DNA of 64,000 nucleotides from Oryzias latipes (taxonomy: Eukaryota > Chordata > Actinopteri > Beloniformes > Adrianichthyidae): assembly GCF_002234675.1 (NCBI RefSeq), contig NC_019866.2:24054955-24118954 (forward strand), written 5' to 3'. The notes below the pieces were generated by a model. It saw only the letters and a program-made list of their open reading frames with translations, was not told the DNA's origin and did not search any database. The position numbers and the translations under genes are program-made. Positions 1 to 23,480 of this stretch are shown one piece after another (the stretch's first letter is position 1; every line of letters starts with the position of its first letter).

Positions 1-223
1 GCCAAATAGAGCCATAACTGTCTCTTAGGACTGGTTTCAAAGGTTTAGAAAGACACAGAATGGTAAAGTCCACTGCTGTTCATGTTTTGTTCTTCTGTGT
101 TAACGTGTTAACGGGATGTCCCACTAGAGAGTGGGCTTTATTTCCTCCCTGACTCCACCTCTCAGTAATGGCTCCATACTCTTTTTTTGTCACGCTACAC
201 CCACTCAAACGCCCTCTTGTCAG

Positions 224-10327
<10,104 letters not shown>

Positions 10328-11519
10328 GAAAACACACAGAAGAGCTGATAATATATGTATATATATATATATATAAAACACTAAACATGCAAGAAAACCT
10401 AGTGTAGGAATCGGAAAACATCCTCTCATTCTTCATGTCATTCTTCATGTTTTCACCTGGCAACAAAGAATCTGAGCACTTAGAGCCATCTCTGGAGATC
10501 CTAGCATTTCATTTCTGGAGACAAGCTTAGCTTAGCTTTACCTGTTTAGCTAGAAGAGTTGCCGTAGTGTTTGGAAACTTGCTCTGACACGCCCGCCTTA
10601 CTAGCAGGGAGAGTATCTAGGTTAGTTAAGTAATAAGCTAGTTTCTTCACCGTGTCACTTCTCACCTGTACGAACTGCACCTCTGTGGGGAAACTATGAC
10701 AGAGATCTTTCAGAAAATGAAGCCTCACAATGCATGACTATGTTCATGGACAACAGCGTGCGCCGCACCTACAAGAAGACTGAAAACAGCCTAAGCCCAC
10801 AATCACCCAAACGGAGGCGCCCCCCATACCTTAAGAGGACCCTTGTAGTCTCAAACCCTGGAGCTCTTCGTGGGTTGGCTTCGTCGTCAGTGTTAATTTA
10901 AGTGCCGAGTTCTGAGCGAACTCAGATTGCCTCCATGACAAGTTGGATGGAGAATTTAGTTTTAGACCTGCCTCCTCTCCCAGCTGCTGATTGGCTTAAA
11001 GAAAAAGCAGAAGTCAGGCTATAGACGGTACAACAACAGACTCACAGAGAGCTGTACGACAAAGAAAAAGACTGTCAGAGTTCAATTATTCATCCTAAAA
11101 TAGATTAAGACAGTTTGATAACTAGAATAATGTCAGTTTCCTTTGGCATAAGTTCAATAAAACCTCAACCCTCTGCTGCATAATGTATTCTAATCCTTTT
11201 TTATTCCAAATGTAGACTTTCTTCTGAGAGACTACACACTATTAGCTCAAGCTATGCAGATATATATCCACCTCAGTGTCGAAAAGCAAGTCAGGCTAGA
11301 TGAGAGGAGAAATCACGAGCAAAGAGAAATGATTGGTTCAAACTGACCATGAATCCACTGTTTGGTTTGTTTTTCTTCCTCAGCCGCCTCCAGCTGTTTT
11401 CCAGGTCAGACCGTTTTTTTAGTCGCTAGCCTTCAGAAACAGGAGCTTCGTGTTTTCAGACAAATCTGAGTCCCAACTGTATGTTAGGACTTCAGGGCCA
11501 GAAATCTAATGGGAGGGGG

Positions 11520-11990
11520 CTGACTGACACTTGACTGACGGGCAACCGAAACCTGTTTGAACCCAAACCGGAAAACTGTCTAAAACCAGACCAAGAAACA
11601 GTGAAGGAAACTGAAAACTGGCTGAAATCCCAATTAAAACCGACTCAAGCAGACAAACGTGAAAGCTGTTTGAAACCTGAATGAAAACCGGCAAGTTCCA
11701 GAATAAAACGTACTAAACCGGGCTAAAGATTGGCTGAACTTAAACTATAAAAGTGACCTGAATTCAACCCAACCTGTTGGAAACCTGAGTGAAAGCCAGC
11801 TCAAACTTCACTAAAAATTCTCTACAGTGAGAATAAAACTCGTCTGAAATCTTAAACTTGACTGATAGTTTTTTGACACGTGTCTGAAAACGTCTGGGTG
11901 AAAACTGGCTGACTCACCCGTACCTGACTAAAGCTACGGTGGAAATTTGCTGGAAGAGGCTGAAAGCTAAGACCTTGGTTGAGACGTGGC
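11520..11990. repeat. decayed minisatellite-like array
   Basis: Variants of a short unit close to CTGAAACCGGCTGAAAAC recur irregularly over about 470 bp (CCTGTTTGAACC, GGCTGAAATCC, GCTGTTTGAAACC, GGAAACCTGAGTG and similar). It looks like an old tandem repeat blurred by substitutions. Confidence 0.45.
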
Positions 11991-14900
11991 TGATGGAGAA
12001 AATTGTAGCTGCTGTACCTGAAGTGAGATGTCCTCATGAGTTTTGCTTCCACTCTGCACACTTTAACATCCGTCCTAAAGTGTCCAAAACATGGAGTCTG
12101 GCCACAGCGCCGTTGCATCTAACAATCACACTTGTTAGCAAAAACACATGTTCTATATGAAGTCATGCACCAAGGACTTCCTTGTACGTTGTCATGAAAA
12201 GTGTTTGGACCTTTTCCTCACCTTTGTCCCTCGCCTGCTCTCTGCTCACCTGATCTCTCATCTGAAGGCCAAACACAGGTGTCGAGGAAAACCCTCCTTT
12301 CAAGAACTTTTAGCTTTTCAGTTTTACTGTTTAGCCTCTAAGGCTTCGATTCTGATGTTTGTCTTAAAGAGCGCCCACACTCAGGTTCCTGTAAAGTCTT
12401 AGACTGAGAAAAGGGTTAACTGTGATTACTAAAGTAAAAAAAGAAAGAAATGGAGCCGGATGTTTGGCCTCTCTTCTGTCTTTGCTGGTAACCTCGGCTG
12501 TGCTCTCACGGAGCTGCAGCTAACACATTTTCCAGAAGCTTTTCTTTTCATGTGGCAGAGACAAAAGTGTGTTACAGACACTGCAGCTCAGCATGACAGT
12601 GAGAAGCTGGGTTTCCTCAGGTCTGAGACCATCTCACCATGACCATCATCACCACTGCTTCCAACAGAGTTACTGCTGTCTCACCCCAGCAGCCAGTGGC
12701 AATATTTTTAGTTTTCTCCCTGTTTGGCCTCTCTTTCTTTCCCTGTTTTGCCCCATCTCAAACCCCCACCCTGCCCTCCTCCTTCTTCTGTCCGTCCATC
12801 CTCTCTTTGTTTTTTTCGGCGGCGGACACTCAGTGGGAGGCGCCATGAATGGCTACTGGAGTGACAGCCCGTGGTAGAAGATCAGACGGCAGACGGGCAG
12901 CAGTGACAGAAAGGATGCAGAAAAGTGCTGTGAAACTGATGAGACTTGATCTGTGCTCAGACCTGAATCTACCTCTGCACTGAGAGGAACCACGTCACTC
13001 CAGAGGACACTTGGCTGTTTTTGTTTGCTGCTGACAGAGACACACTGAGAGAGGAGTGTTCCAAACGGATTTTTCTTTCTTTTTTTTGTCACATCTTTTC
13101 TTTTTCACTGGAGCATTGTGCCAAAATGTGTTTGATTTGATGTCCAACATGAGGATTGTTTGCTGTAATGGGACCTAACGAGTGTTGGTGGAACTGACAA
13201 GTCCTCCGGTCACGCTCTTACCTGTAGCTCTCCCAGCAGATTTACACTTCTTCTATAAAGCGCCAATTCAAAAACATCAAATGAAATGAACTGTAATCCA
13301 GCTCAACTGCACTTTAAGAATGGCCAAAAACTTTCTTTTAATTTATTTTTGGGTCAATTCTGTAAAATGTGTCATATTTCCAAACAGCTGGGAAAATCTT
13401 TGGGTAAGAGCTGCACTTTAGGGAATGATGGTTTATGTTGGCGATTAACCAGTTTCACCCACTCAGTTAGGTCAGTGCAATGGTAGAAAGACTGCAAACA
13501 CTAGCTAGCACCTGATCATAACCCCCCAATCTTTTAATAAGAGTGACGGCAAACTTTCACGTCACAGTTTTCTGCTCATCCCTCACATCCAAAGGATGCT
13601 CAGCATCATTGGATTCCTGGAGATTATCTCCGAGCGATTTCGTTTCCTCAGATTTGTGATCCTAAATTTGAGATGGTCTCTCCAAAAACCACACATCCAT
13701 GACTTCCTTCCTGAACCATCCACACATCCATTTCAGAAGTGGCTGCTTTTCTCATAACGATGTACATAGATGTAAAGTTTGCTTTGTACAAGAATCTGCA
13801 TGGGTCTCCATTGCAAGCAATAATGATTCTCAAACGAATACTAATGCCAGGAGGTTTGTTATTTTCTTACTCTGTGTGGAGCCTAATGAATGTGTGTTCA
13901 CATGCTGACATATGCACTTGCAAAAGCATGCAGGAGAAAAAAAAATCTTCATCTCTTTGAATGTAAGAAGAGGTGAGAGGGGCTGACATTATGCATGCCA
14001 AATGCTACCATGCTATTGGTCGAAACTGATCAAGTTAGGTACTGTACCAGGGATGGGTGGGGCGGGGAAAGTTTATTTTTCCAGGAGTGGGAGGGGCACT
14101 GTTTCTAATAGGTCTTCTATAGCTGCTTTCTTATAGATCTTCAGATGCAGACACGGTTGTAGCATTTTATGTTTCCTCTCTTGCTTTTGCTTCCGAACTG
14201 ATCTGAAAGATCAGCATTTGTCAGAAATATGCAAACAGAAGCAGAAACTGTGAATTCATGTGCAGACATGGAGCGAGAACTCTTGTGCGGTTGTCTGGAC
14301 TCCTCCTTGGCCATCCAGAGACTTCCTCCACCCGGATCCCTGTCCTCGGTTTCACGCGTCTCCTCCTGCGTCACCCGTCCATCTGTCCTGCTTTGTTTTG
14401 ACTGAGAACAAATGAATAGTGAGTGCCTCAGCAGTGCAACAAGCAAATATTCAATGCAAGCTCCGGCAGTGGCGGCGTTTCTGCTCTACCCCGATGGTCG
14501 CATTGACAACCATTGTTGTCTCTCGGATCGGAGCGGCATCCTGCTGCTGTTGGTCCACATTTCCTACCAGTCTATTGTCTTCAAGAGCAAACGCAGAGTT
14601 TTTCTCGTCCAGGGCTCCAAAGAGCAGCTCTCCAGGGTTTACTTGACCTGAGTCAAGGTGTGGGCGGGGATGGGGTGGTGGTGGTGGTGGGGGGCCTTTG
14701 GATAAGAGTAATTTTCAATGAGCTGCATTGAACTTATTGCCGGATCTTGCACTGTTGAGGAATTATTTGAAGATTTTTGTTTTTGAAGCAAACTGTGGTT
14801 GATGTTCTTCAGCTTCTGGGCCATTCCTGCCGTTTTTCTGCTTCCCATCCACTCACGACTCAGGTACCTCTTCCTCAGTGTTTCCTGCTGACCCCCCCCC

Positions 14901-17900
14901 CCATGCTCCCCTGACTCATGCTTTCTCACGAGGTCTGGAAAACGGAGACCCACCGGGGGATGAAAAGCGGAGCCCTGAGCTTTTGTGGGTTCATGTGTTT
15001 CACCATCCTTCCAAAATGCTGTTTTGCTTCTCATGTTCAAATGTGCGTCCGTGTCTTTTCCCAACAATACTTCTACATTTTCTGTAAGACCCCCCCCCCA
15101 CCCCTCCACCCCACCCCCACTTCTCCACCCAGAAGCCTTTCAAAAACCAAAAAGTTCAATTGGAGTACCTTTGCACGCAAGAGAAACTGGCCGAAGAGTG
15201 AACTTCCCCGAGGAGGAGGACAGGAGTAGACATGAGAGTGGATAAAGGAGGCTGGATGGGGAGTTGTAGGTGGGGAGGACGGATTAAAAAGCTGTGGTGG
15301 GAGAGGTCTGACGGCCGAGCTGCGTCAGAGGGAGGAGATGGAGGAGGAGAAAGACAAGTGTGGTGATGAGGAGGAGGAGGAGGAAAAGGAGGACAGAGAA
15401 AAAGAAAGAAGCAGAAATCGCTTCTTCATGTAAGAATGTGTACTTCACTGTCGTCTCGTGCGCTTTTGTGTTGTTCCCTCCACCTCGTGTGTGTGCTAAC
15501 GCATCCGTGTGACATTTGATTTCACTTTGTGTTTGTTTTTGTGTGTCCGGGTCCTCCTGTGCAGCCTCAATTTGTGGGCCTTCACCAACACGACCTGCAG
15601 CTTGTTCTGGGTTGTCTCTAAACCACACGCCAATCAAACCAATCTGGAACCGACCCTGTCTGTTTGACAGAGGAGTACGATCAAACGGCAAGCTTCAGGT
15701 GGGGGGAGGGGGGGGGGGTGACCTGCGGGTCCTCCGTGCTCGGTTGTGGGTCCCGGTCGGCTGCAGTCCTCTGCTGTGACCCTTCCGCACTGACTCCTCT
15801 GTGCTTTCACAGCCTTCCTTCTGAATTGGCGAGGAAACCTCAGAGCCTGAAGAGTCGCCCCGTTTCTCGGTGTGGGGGTCACAGATGGGGAGGGAAACTC
15901 CTGTGTTCTCAGTAGTCCTGCATGCTGGCTGCGCTTTTGCTGTTGTGTGTATTTTACTCTTTGGTTTCTGTGGTTTGTGCTGCAGCACGGTGTTGCAGCT
16001 TCCTTCCGTTACCGGTGCCTGTGTGGTCCCGAGCGCCACAGAGAGGCCAGACCAAGAGCCGCCACCGTTGTGTTCTTTTCTTTTGTTCGTGACTCAGACG
16101 CAGGCTTTGAAATCTGTCCAGCTGTGCAGGAAGACGGTTCCAGATATTCCAGATTTCCTAACGTGGCAGGAGCACTTTACCAGCAGCATTTGCTCGCAGT
16201 CACAAAACAAAAGCCGCCATCAGTGCTGCGTTTCCCCGATCCTGAACGTCTTTAAAGTCGGACATCTTCCCTGGTTTGCTCCCTAACTAAACCACGATGC
16301 TGGAAAAACAGCTTTTAAAAGAAAATAACACATCAATCCTTAAAAAAGAGTTTTAATGAAGTAACAGGGAAAAATACTTCTTATGGAATAAAAGCAGTTT
16401 TACTTTAAACTGCAGAAATATTTGAAAATCAGACAGAAGTCTCAAAATTCTGAGATTTTTTCACTTGCATGCTGAATGTCATCAGCTCTAGTGATAAGTG
16501 TTTGCTGGTAAATCTGCACAAACAAAACCTTTCTTATCAAGTGAAACATTTTCTGAAAAAAGTACTTTTTTCACAACAAATCTGATTGTTTTAATCTGGT
16601 TATTTTCCTTTAAATTTAGAAAAAAAATTATTTCGGAGAAGGAATTTTTTTTTTAATGTTCAGAATTATCTTGATTGATGGAGAAACTCTGAAAGAAACT
16701 GAATCGTCGCCCTTCCCATTTAACATGCTAGCACTGCTAACATCTCTCTGTCTATCATGGCCCGTGGAACGCAGCACTCTAAAAAAAAACCTTCAGTCTG
16801 GTTTTAAATGTTGAGGCACCATCAGAAGTCCATTTGTGGAGCTCTGCAGCAAACCTCTGGACCTCTTTGGTTTCAGAGGAGCCAGACTTTCCTCCCCTCT
16901 AAAGTGATCTTCAGATATTTCTCCAGGCCTTCCGAGAGGATTCTGCTGCGGAGCCGGACGGCTTCCTCTCATTTTCAGTCCCGCTCTTCCTGCGGCTCTC
17001 TGTTTTCAGAGGATTTGGAAACGAACCTTGTTCTGTTTGGACACCGAACATCCGGTGTTCACACAGACACAAGAAAAGCCAACGAAATCCCTGAGAAACA
17101 GCAGCGGACTGAAAATGCGGAAAGTCTTTGGGAAAGGCTGAAGACTTCTGAAAGATCTCCTGAAGCCTCAAAGGGAGATTCAGGAATTTCTAAAAGGGAC
17201 TTTCAGGACCAAATCTGATTATAAATGCCAAAAATACATTCATTTTATTGTATTATCTGAAATCCAGTCTGACTATGCTCATTTTTACAAACTGACATTG
17301 TGCGGGGGGGGGGGGCTTCAGAGCTTAAAAGCTCCTGCAGAAAAACCACAGCTGATATAGAAATAAGCATTTATTTTATTTTAACCATCACTGTTTGGAG
17401 CTCCACAAAGACGACGTCTTTGGTGCCAAAAAGCAGGAAGGTTGTTGAGAGATTCCGACTTGCGATGCTCCTGGTAAAGTTCTGGCAGATCTGCTGACTC
17501 CGGACCTGCTGCTGTGACCCTCACTGACTTCTCCTCTCTGTTTCTCCAACAGTGCTGAGTTTCTAACTCCACTTTGACAATAAGAAGAGGGGGAGTGGAA
17601 AGTCACTGCCCCCCCCCACCCACCTTCAAGTTTTCAAAAAAGAGAGAGACATAAAGCAGGATGCGGTCTGATCTTCATCCATCTGAAGCATGTGGAGAAT
17701 TGGTTCACCTTCATCACAGAAGAAGAGGGGCTTGAGGAAGCAGAGCCTCTGGGACATCGGCTCGTTTCCCGCCGAGCGTTTCATGGATCCGACGCTCGTG
17801 GCAGAGCGGGATCTGAACCGCAGCTCCTCCCACCCCAACACGTCAACCCAACACTCCAGCAGACTCCAAAGTTGCCTGATCCGGGCTGCTTGAACCCATC

Positions 17901-20872
17901 CATGGATGGAGCCAAACCAAAGACAGAAAAGTGGATGGGAGTTAAGCTCTGGTCCTCCTCCCCCAGATCCCCACGCCCCCTCCCTGTACATCACCACACT
18001 GGACCGTCTTTAGCCACTTTGCATGGCATGAACAACACCAATAAAACAAAAAAATGTAGAAAAAGCGGCGGATTCTCCTCACAGGAGCCAGAGGGTCGGA
18101 CGAAGACCACAGTTTGTGTCCCCCCCCCCACATGCCATGAAACACGTGACAGAATCCCTGCTCTCTCTGAAGGCCTGAACAGAGGCGGGGGGCCTGTTTC
18201 TCCCAAAACGAGGGTTACCTCGGAGCATGTAGTGCTGTGGGAGGCGGGAGAGGCCCAAGACTTTTCCCAAGACACTCCAAAAAAATAACAACAACAACAA
18301 AAAATGAATAAAAATGAAGCAGGTGGTCGGGAAGGTGAGGAAGAAATCTCTGCATCGATATTTTAGGGACAAAATAGACTCATGGAGGTGTTGTTTACCA
18401 GCATGATTATACTGCATGACTTTTGCAAGCCACTCTGATCTCCCCATGAAAACAGGGCTACCAAGCGAATTCACCTTTAAAAAGATGCTGAGTGCAGCCG
18501 AGCAAAGTGTTGGTAAAAAAGGAAACCCCGTCAGTGTTGTGAGTTTTTAAGAGAACCCTCGTCACCACAGCAGAGGCAAAACGGTGGCTGCTTTGCTCCT
18601 GGCTGCTTCGTCTCCTCCTCCTCCTCCTCTTCTTCCTCGCAGACTTTTCCCGGAGCCCCTCCTGGACCTGCATGAACGGCAGCTGAGTGTGTTTGTGTGT
18701 GCAGCGCCACCATCTGGACCAGGCTTGCAGTGATCTTCTGTCCGTTCTCTCCTACATGGATCTTTGGACGTCGGGATGGAGGAGCATAACTTTTACAGAA
18801 TCATCCTCACAATCATCACACAGTTTTACTTTCCTGGTCTTTCAGAGTTCTTAGTTTGGTTGGGGGGGGGACTCCATTAGACTTTGGATAGGTATTTCAA
18901 GCTTTTTAAAATAATTCTTTATGATTTTTTTAGTGTCCTGGATGATCAGATGTTGTGTCTGGAAGCACGCGTCATGCTCACTTTGCCAACCGTTCCTTCC
19001 ATACCCCAAAATATCTTTAAGTGTATTTCTGTAGAAGGAGAAATGGTCATCTGAACAGGAGAGAAATGAAGGGTTTGGATGTGCCCTTTAATGCATCGCA
19101 GGAAAAACATGAGCAGCTCCTTGAAAAACAAGTCAATATTTAAATAAATATATATATATATATATATTTGAGCCAAAAATCTGCCAAATGAAAAAGAGAA
19201 CATATCCTCAGTATATTTCATATTTCAAGAACATATTTGTGTCACTGCAGGAACTTTTTGGGGTCAAAAAAGTTCAGATGAAAATATTCAACTCTATCCC
19301 ATTTTTAAGAGCCCCTTTATTTTTCTAAATGCTATTGTTAGGTATGAGCTTTGTAATGAGAATAATGTTTTCTTCCTTTAGTGGTTTACAAACTGAAACT
19401 TTGCTAAAAGCTTGTTAGCAGTTCTTACTCTGTATGAGCAAAAGAAATCTCTTCTATAACTAAGATTGTTCTGTTTTAGCGAATCTGTCTCGATGAGATA
19501 GTTGATGTTGAGAGACAGAAAATGGGATCTTCTCTGTTACTTTCTTAGGTTTCAGGTTTTCAGCATTCATGCATTGTCTACTGTCAGTCCTAAAGGGGTT
19601 TCTTCTCTCAGAAACGGTGACGTTTCATTTGGGACAAAGAAGTAGGAGACCCGAGATCAACTGATCTTTAAAACTCCAGCCTTCAGAGGTCTGTTTGGGT
19701 CACTTCAGAGGAGGGGCGGGGGGTTCCAGCCTGGTTGAACCGCTTAGTCAGAGTTGGGATGTGCGGCTGAACCGGACCTCCAGAATTCACCGCAGCTCCT
19801 CCGGTTTGGTCAGGGAATCTGTCTGGTAAGGGGGGGAGGGCAAATTTGGTTTGCACCCCTGAAGGTTTAGAACGTGTCAGACAAACTGAAGAGCAGCTGC
19901 AGTTGAGCTGCAGTACACTTCTCGGCCACAGGGGGGCAGGAGGTCTCCCAAGAGGTTATTTTAAACACAACCAAGCATCTCCTGATGTTCTGCTTCCTGG
20001 AATGACCTGCTAGATGAAAGTCACCGATAAATTGCATGTTTTGACAAATCAGGACATTTCAGATTTATTGATCAGCCGCCAGAATGTCTGCTAACACTAC
20101 AAAAATATGCAGAACGATTTGAGTTTTAGGAGAACACTGAGCCCCCAGCACCCCACCTTACAGCTGTGTTTTGATTTGTTGGCCGATTTCTGCTGCACTT
20201 TAGGATTAACAAAAGGGTCGTGGCTTTGCATGCTATGGAGGTTTCTGAGGGGCGACTTTGTAAACGTACGCAGTAGCATTTCCCCCACACGTCGCTGCGT
20301 TTGCAGGTCAAAGCTGTGTTGTTTTACCCTGAGCTCATCAGTTCAGGTGGAGCGTAGAGGCAGAACAGCAGATCGATCTCAGGAAAACTCTGTGTGGACC
20401 GGCGGAGGCGGAACACAGAGAAGTTAGGATGCTGCTGCTAAAACCTTCAGGACATGCAGCTCCAAATCTGCCCCACCTTACTTGAAACCTGCAGGTAGAA
20501 TATCAGTGGAAACCACCGTCCACCCCCCCCAACAATCTGTTTAGTGTTGAAATGGTTCTGCACGCCACGAACTGGAGCGGTTCTCAACCATGTCTTCCTT
20601 CTGCGGGAGCAGCAGCGCTTTCATCAGCCTCTCAAAGACCTTTGTGTTGTTTCTGCGCCTCGTCGTCTTCCTTTCAGAACGGTCCTGTTGCTGAGCATTC
20701 TGGGAGGAGTTTCTATTTTAACACATGCAATTACAATCACTCTGACCATGATAACGATGCACTTAAAACCCTTTTGTATACAAGCATGCAGTCAACATAA
20801 GAGAGCCTATGCAAGCTGTGAAAATTCATGGTCTGCTGGAAGCAGCCGTCCTTAGCAGGGCTGGAGGGGTTC

Positions 20873-20945
20873 CCATCCATCCATCCATCCGTCCATCCAT
20901 CAATCTATCCATCCATCCATCCATCTGTCCATCCATCCGTCTGTC
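20873..20945. repeat. (ATCC)n-type microsatellite
   Basis: A short array of CATC/CGTC tetranucleotides with a few changes. Plus-strand Ser-Ile-His-Pro frames here are artefacts. Confidence 0.85.
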
Positions 20946-22280
20946 TACTTCTTCACCAACCTCAGGACCAGCAGGTAAATGGTCAAAGCGGTTAGGTGGT
21001 TGGTCAGTGAAATTGAAGCGGTTGAATAACAACCCAGAATGCCTCACTCTCCCTGCACTCCATCCTCTCCTCCTCCATTCTCTCCATCAGGGATTTAAGA
21101 AGAAAGCCTTTCTTTTATTTATTTAATAAATGTTTGTTTTCTTCTTTATTGCATGTTTTGGACACTTTTTTGTCACCGTCTCATCTGAGGTCTTCCTCTG
21201 TTGGTGAGGAATGCTCTTCATCACCAATGGGTCCATTTTTATTTTTTTTTTCCAAATGTCTGAGTCCTCAGGGGTCACTTGTGGATATTTTAGATTGGAA
21301 AATACTCTCAGCCCCATTTCACCTCACATTTTCACTCATAAGGTTTGCTTGTTTTCATTATGGCACGCCTTCCCTTCTCATGTTGGGGTCCAAGTGGGTG
21401 GGTGGTGAGCATAAGCAGGTCGGTGTTCACCATGAAGAAGAAGAAGATGAAGAAAAAAAAAAGAGACCATGCTGAGAGGCCTCCTGCCATGAATGAATGT
21501 GGCTTATGCTAAACGATGCTGGAATTGAATAAAATGTCACAACTTCAGTGAGAAAACAAAAGATAAACATAAAAACATGTAAAATGTACTTTATGGAATG
21601 TCTAGCCTCTTATTTACCTTTTTCTATTTTTGAAACTTGGAAAAAAAAGGTGAAACAAATAAATTCTGCAGCTTTTGTGAAAAGAAAAAAATGGGGGGAA
21701 AAAAGTTCTGCTGTAAGACCATATGAAAGTTTGACTGTGAATGCTGATTTACCCCCACCAACTACCCTTTCAACGATAAGATCATAAAGAGATGAATATC
21801 TTTAAAAAAAATAGAACACTGAAGGAAAAAAACGAACTCAGTTTAATGAGAAAATTCTGAATCTTAATAAAAATATTTAAAGTATAAAAAGGAGTGCGTT
21901 TTTTTTCTTGTTCTGTCTTCTCTTTATAAAAACCGATGTACACAGCGCCCTCTAGTGGAGACAAATGTAGCAGCACTAAAGTGTCAGAAGCGGCTGCTTT
22001 GACCAACAACAGTTGATTTCACCGTAAAGGGTTTGTGACCTAATCACAAACAGTAGCATGAATGCTAATTTAAACAAAAAGTGCACATGTTTTTGTTGTC
22101 TACAATCAGAAGTTTGGAAAAGATGTAACAGACGGCATGAACAAAAGCTAGAGGCTGAGCGCTGGAAGCATCCTTGTAAGGAAACCCCGAGAAAAACTCA
22201 TTGTTGGGCCTTTATATTCGCACCGGCGTTCCTGTAACGCAGTTTCAACTTTCTAGACTGGATTTCATTTACGGACATAT

Positions 22281-22380
22281 GGTGAGAGATGGGCTGCATG
22301 GTGGTGAAGTGGCTAGCACAGTGAGAAGGCGCTGGTTCGAATCCCTGCTGGGTTGGAGTTAGCATGTTCCTCTTGTACAT
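22281..22380 (+). mobile_element. tRNA-derived SINE-like fragment
   Basis: The sequence GGTGGTGAAGTGGCTAGCAC is followed by GCTGGTTCGAATCCCTGC, i.e. A-box-like and B-box-like tRNA promoter sequences in the usual order and spacing for a fish tRNA-derived SINE head. It continues into GGAGTTAGCATGTTCCTC, the join to the common body repeat. It is truncated at both ends. Confidence 0.65.
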
Positions 22381-22646
22381 GCCTTCCAGCCACCGTCTCT
22401 ACCTCTAGTCTCAAAGAAGAGCGAAGCAGCAGAACAATTATCAGGAAAAACCTTCATCTGGGGTCTATTTTAATTGGGATTCCCCACAAAAACCTGTTCA
22501 TCTCGGATCAGTTTGCCGTGACTTCAGCAGACTGCATGTCTGTTATGATGCTGTTGGAATTCTTCGGTATTTGGAGACCATTAATGGCAGATAAAGCATT
22601 TACACACCTGTGAAGAAACTGGATTTTCTAGAAAGGACTGTATTTG

Positions 22647-23186
22647 TGTTAGTTCGTAACCCCGTCAGTTTCTTACACACAGAAATAATGAATAACGACT
22701 CAGAGACAGTAACTTATCTTTTGTAGATTTACTCCGCACAAAGACCACAGATTTGTACGCAGGGGTACAGACAGATGAACAAGATGGATTCAAAGTCTGA
22801 ACAAAGGGGTTCAGCAAAAGGCCTGGCATATATACCTTGCATTTGCATATTCAGAACCTCATTCGATGGATCATGGTGTGAAAAACACACCCACAGACTG
22901 TTGCAGGCTAGATGCTCGAAGGTCAGAGCACCTAAAGTGTCAGATCTCTTGCAGACATTTACCAGAACGCATACACCAGAACACACAAAGATGAAAAAGG
23001 GAGGATGTTAAAGGAATGTTGCGAGACAGTAGTCTTGGTTGTGCTCTGTCTGGAGTGTAATATAATTTTGAGATGATAATACATAGCAAATCGAGGTTAA
23101 GCCATTAATGTAATAAAAGGTAAAAGTTAGTTTAATAAAATGCAAAAGGGAGTGTCTAACTATTCTGTTTCTAATCATTCCTAACA
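22647..23186 (-). mobile_element. probable solo LTR of a retrovirus-like element
   Basis: About 540 bp with inverted termini TGTTAG / CTAACA. Read on the minus strand it has a TATA-like ATATAT about two-thirds along and ends with a GGGGTTACGAACTAACA segment, which resembles an LTR of an endogenous retrovirus-like element. I see no target duplication and no internal coding region, so it is either a damaged solo LTR or a fragment. Confidence 0.5.
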
Positions 23187-23189
23187 ACA

Positions 23190-23480
23190 CCCATGAAGGG
23201 TCAGCTTGTTTTCACCGACAGAAGCTTCAGGGTTGTTGCAAACATGTCCCATGGGCGACCACAGGGCTGTTGGGCCCATCCTGTTTTTATCTATTGGGAC
23301 AGTATAAGATATTTCTTATAACTTTATGCAGATGATACTGTTCTGCTCATCTTAACAGTGGCTAAAAGCTCAGTAGACCTCAGACAGAAACACCTATTAC
23401 AGACAGTTCTGTCAATAAAACATTATCTTGTGATCTTAATGGTTTCTTGGACTCGGAATTGTTTCTAGAACAGCCCATAA
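23190..23480 (+). mobile_element. decayed non-LTR retrotransposon reverse-transcriptase fragment
   Basis: Conceptual reading across small frame breaks gives RPQGCW, then YADDTVLLI, the reverse transcriptase fingers motif and catalytic YADD box, in the correct order and spacing. Multiple stops and indels show it is dead. Confidence 0.6.

Larger units (their letters stand above)
10328..22280. other. long stretch without a supported gene
   Basis: The first part is likely the 3' UTR of the unrecognised gene; an AATAAA lies at 11156-11161, but I cannot prove it is used. Open frames up to about 200 codons (for example at 16.8-17.2, 17.7-18.3 and 14.6-15.7 kb) show no family I recognise, no paired splice sites and biased low-complexity composition, so I do not call them. 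TA runs lie at 10351-10375 and 19143-19167. Confidence 0.5.

Noticed and set aside
10734..10902. Plus-strand frame reading SVRRTYKKTENS and SPKRRRPPYLKR
   Set aside because: Basic and gene-like at first sight, but it starts after the stop of the upstream gene, lacks splice sites and matches nothing I know.
14639..15691. Frames of 135-156 codons on the minus strand
   Set aside because: No family likeness and driven by purine-rich GAG/GGA tracts.
16808..17218. 136-codon plus-strand frame
   Set aside because: Ser-rich composition, no motif, no homologue I recognise; could be checked by a protein search but is not supported here.
17692..18288. 198-codon plus-strand frame
   Set aside because: No recognised domain, overlapping frames of similar length on the other strand, no supporting splice context; likely chance in GC-richer sequence.
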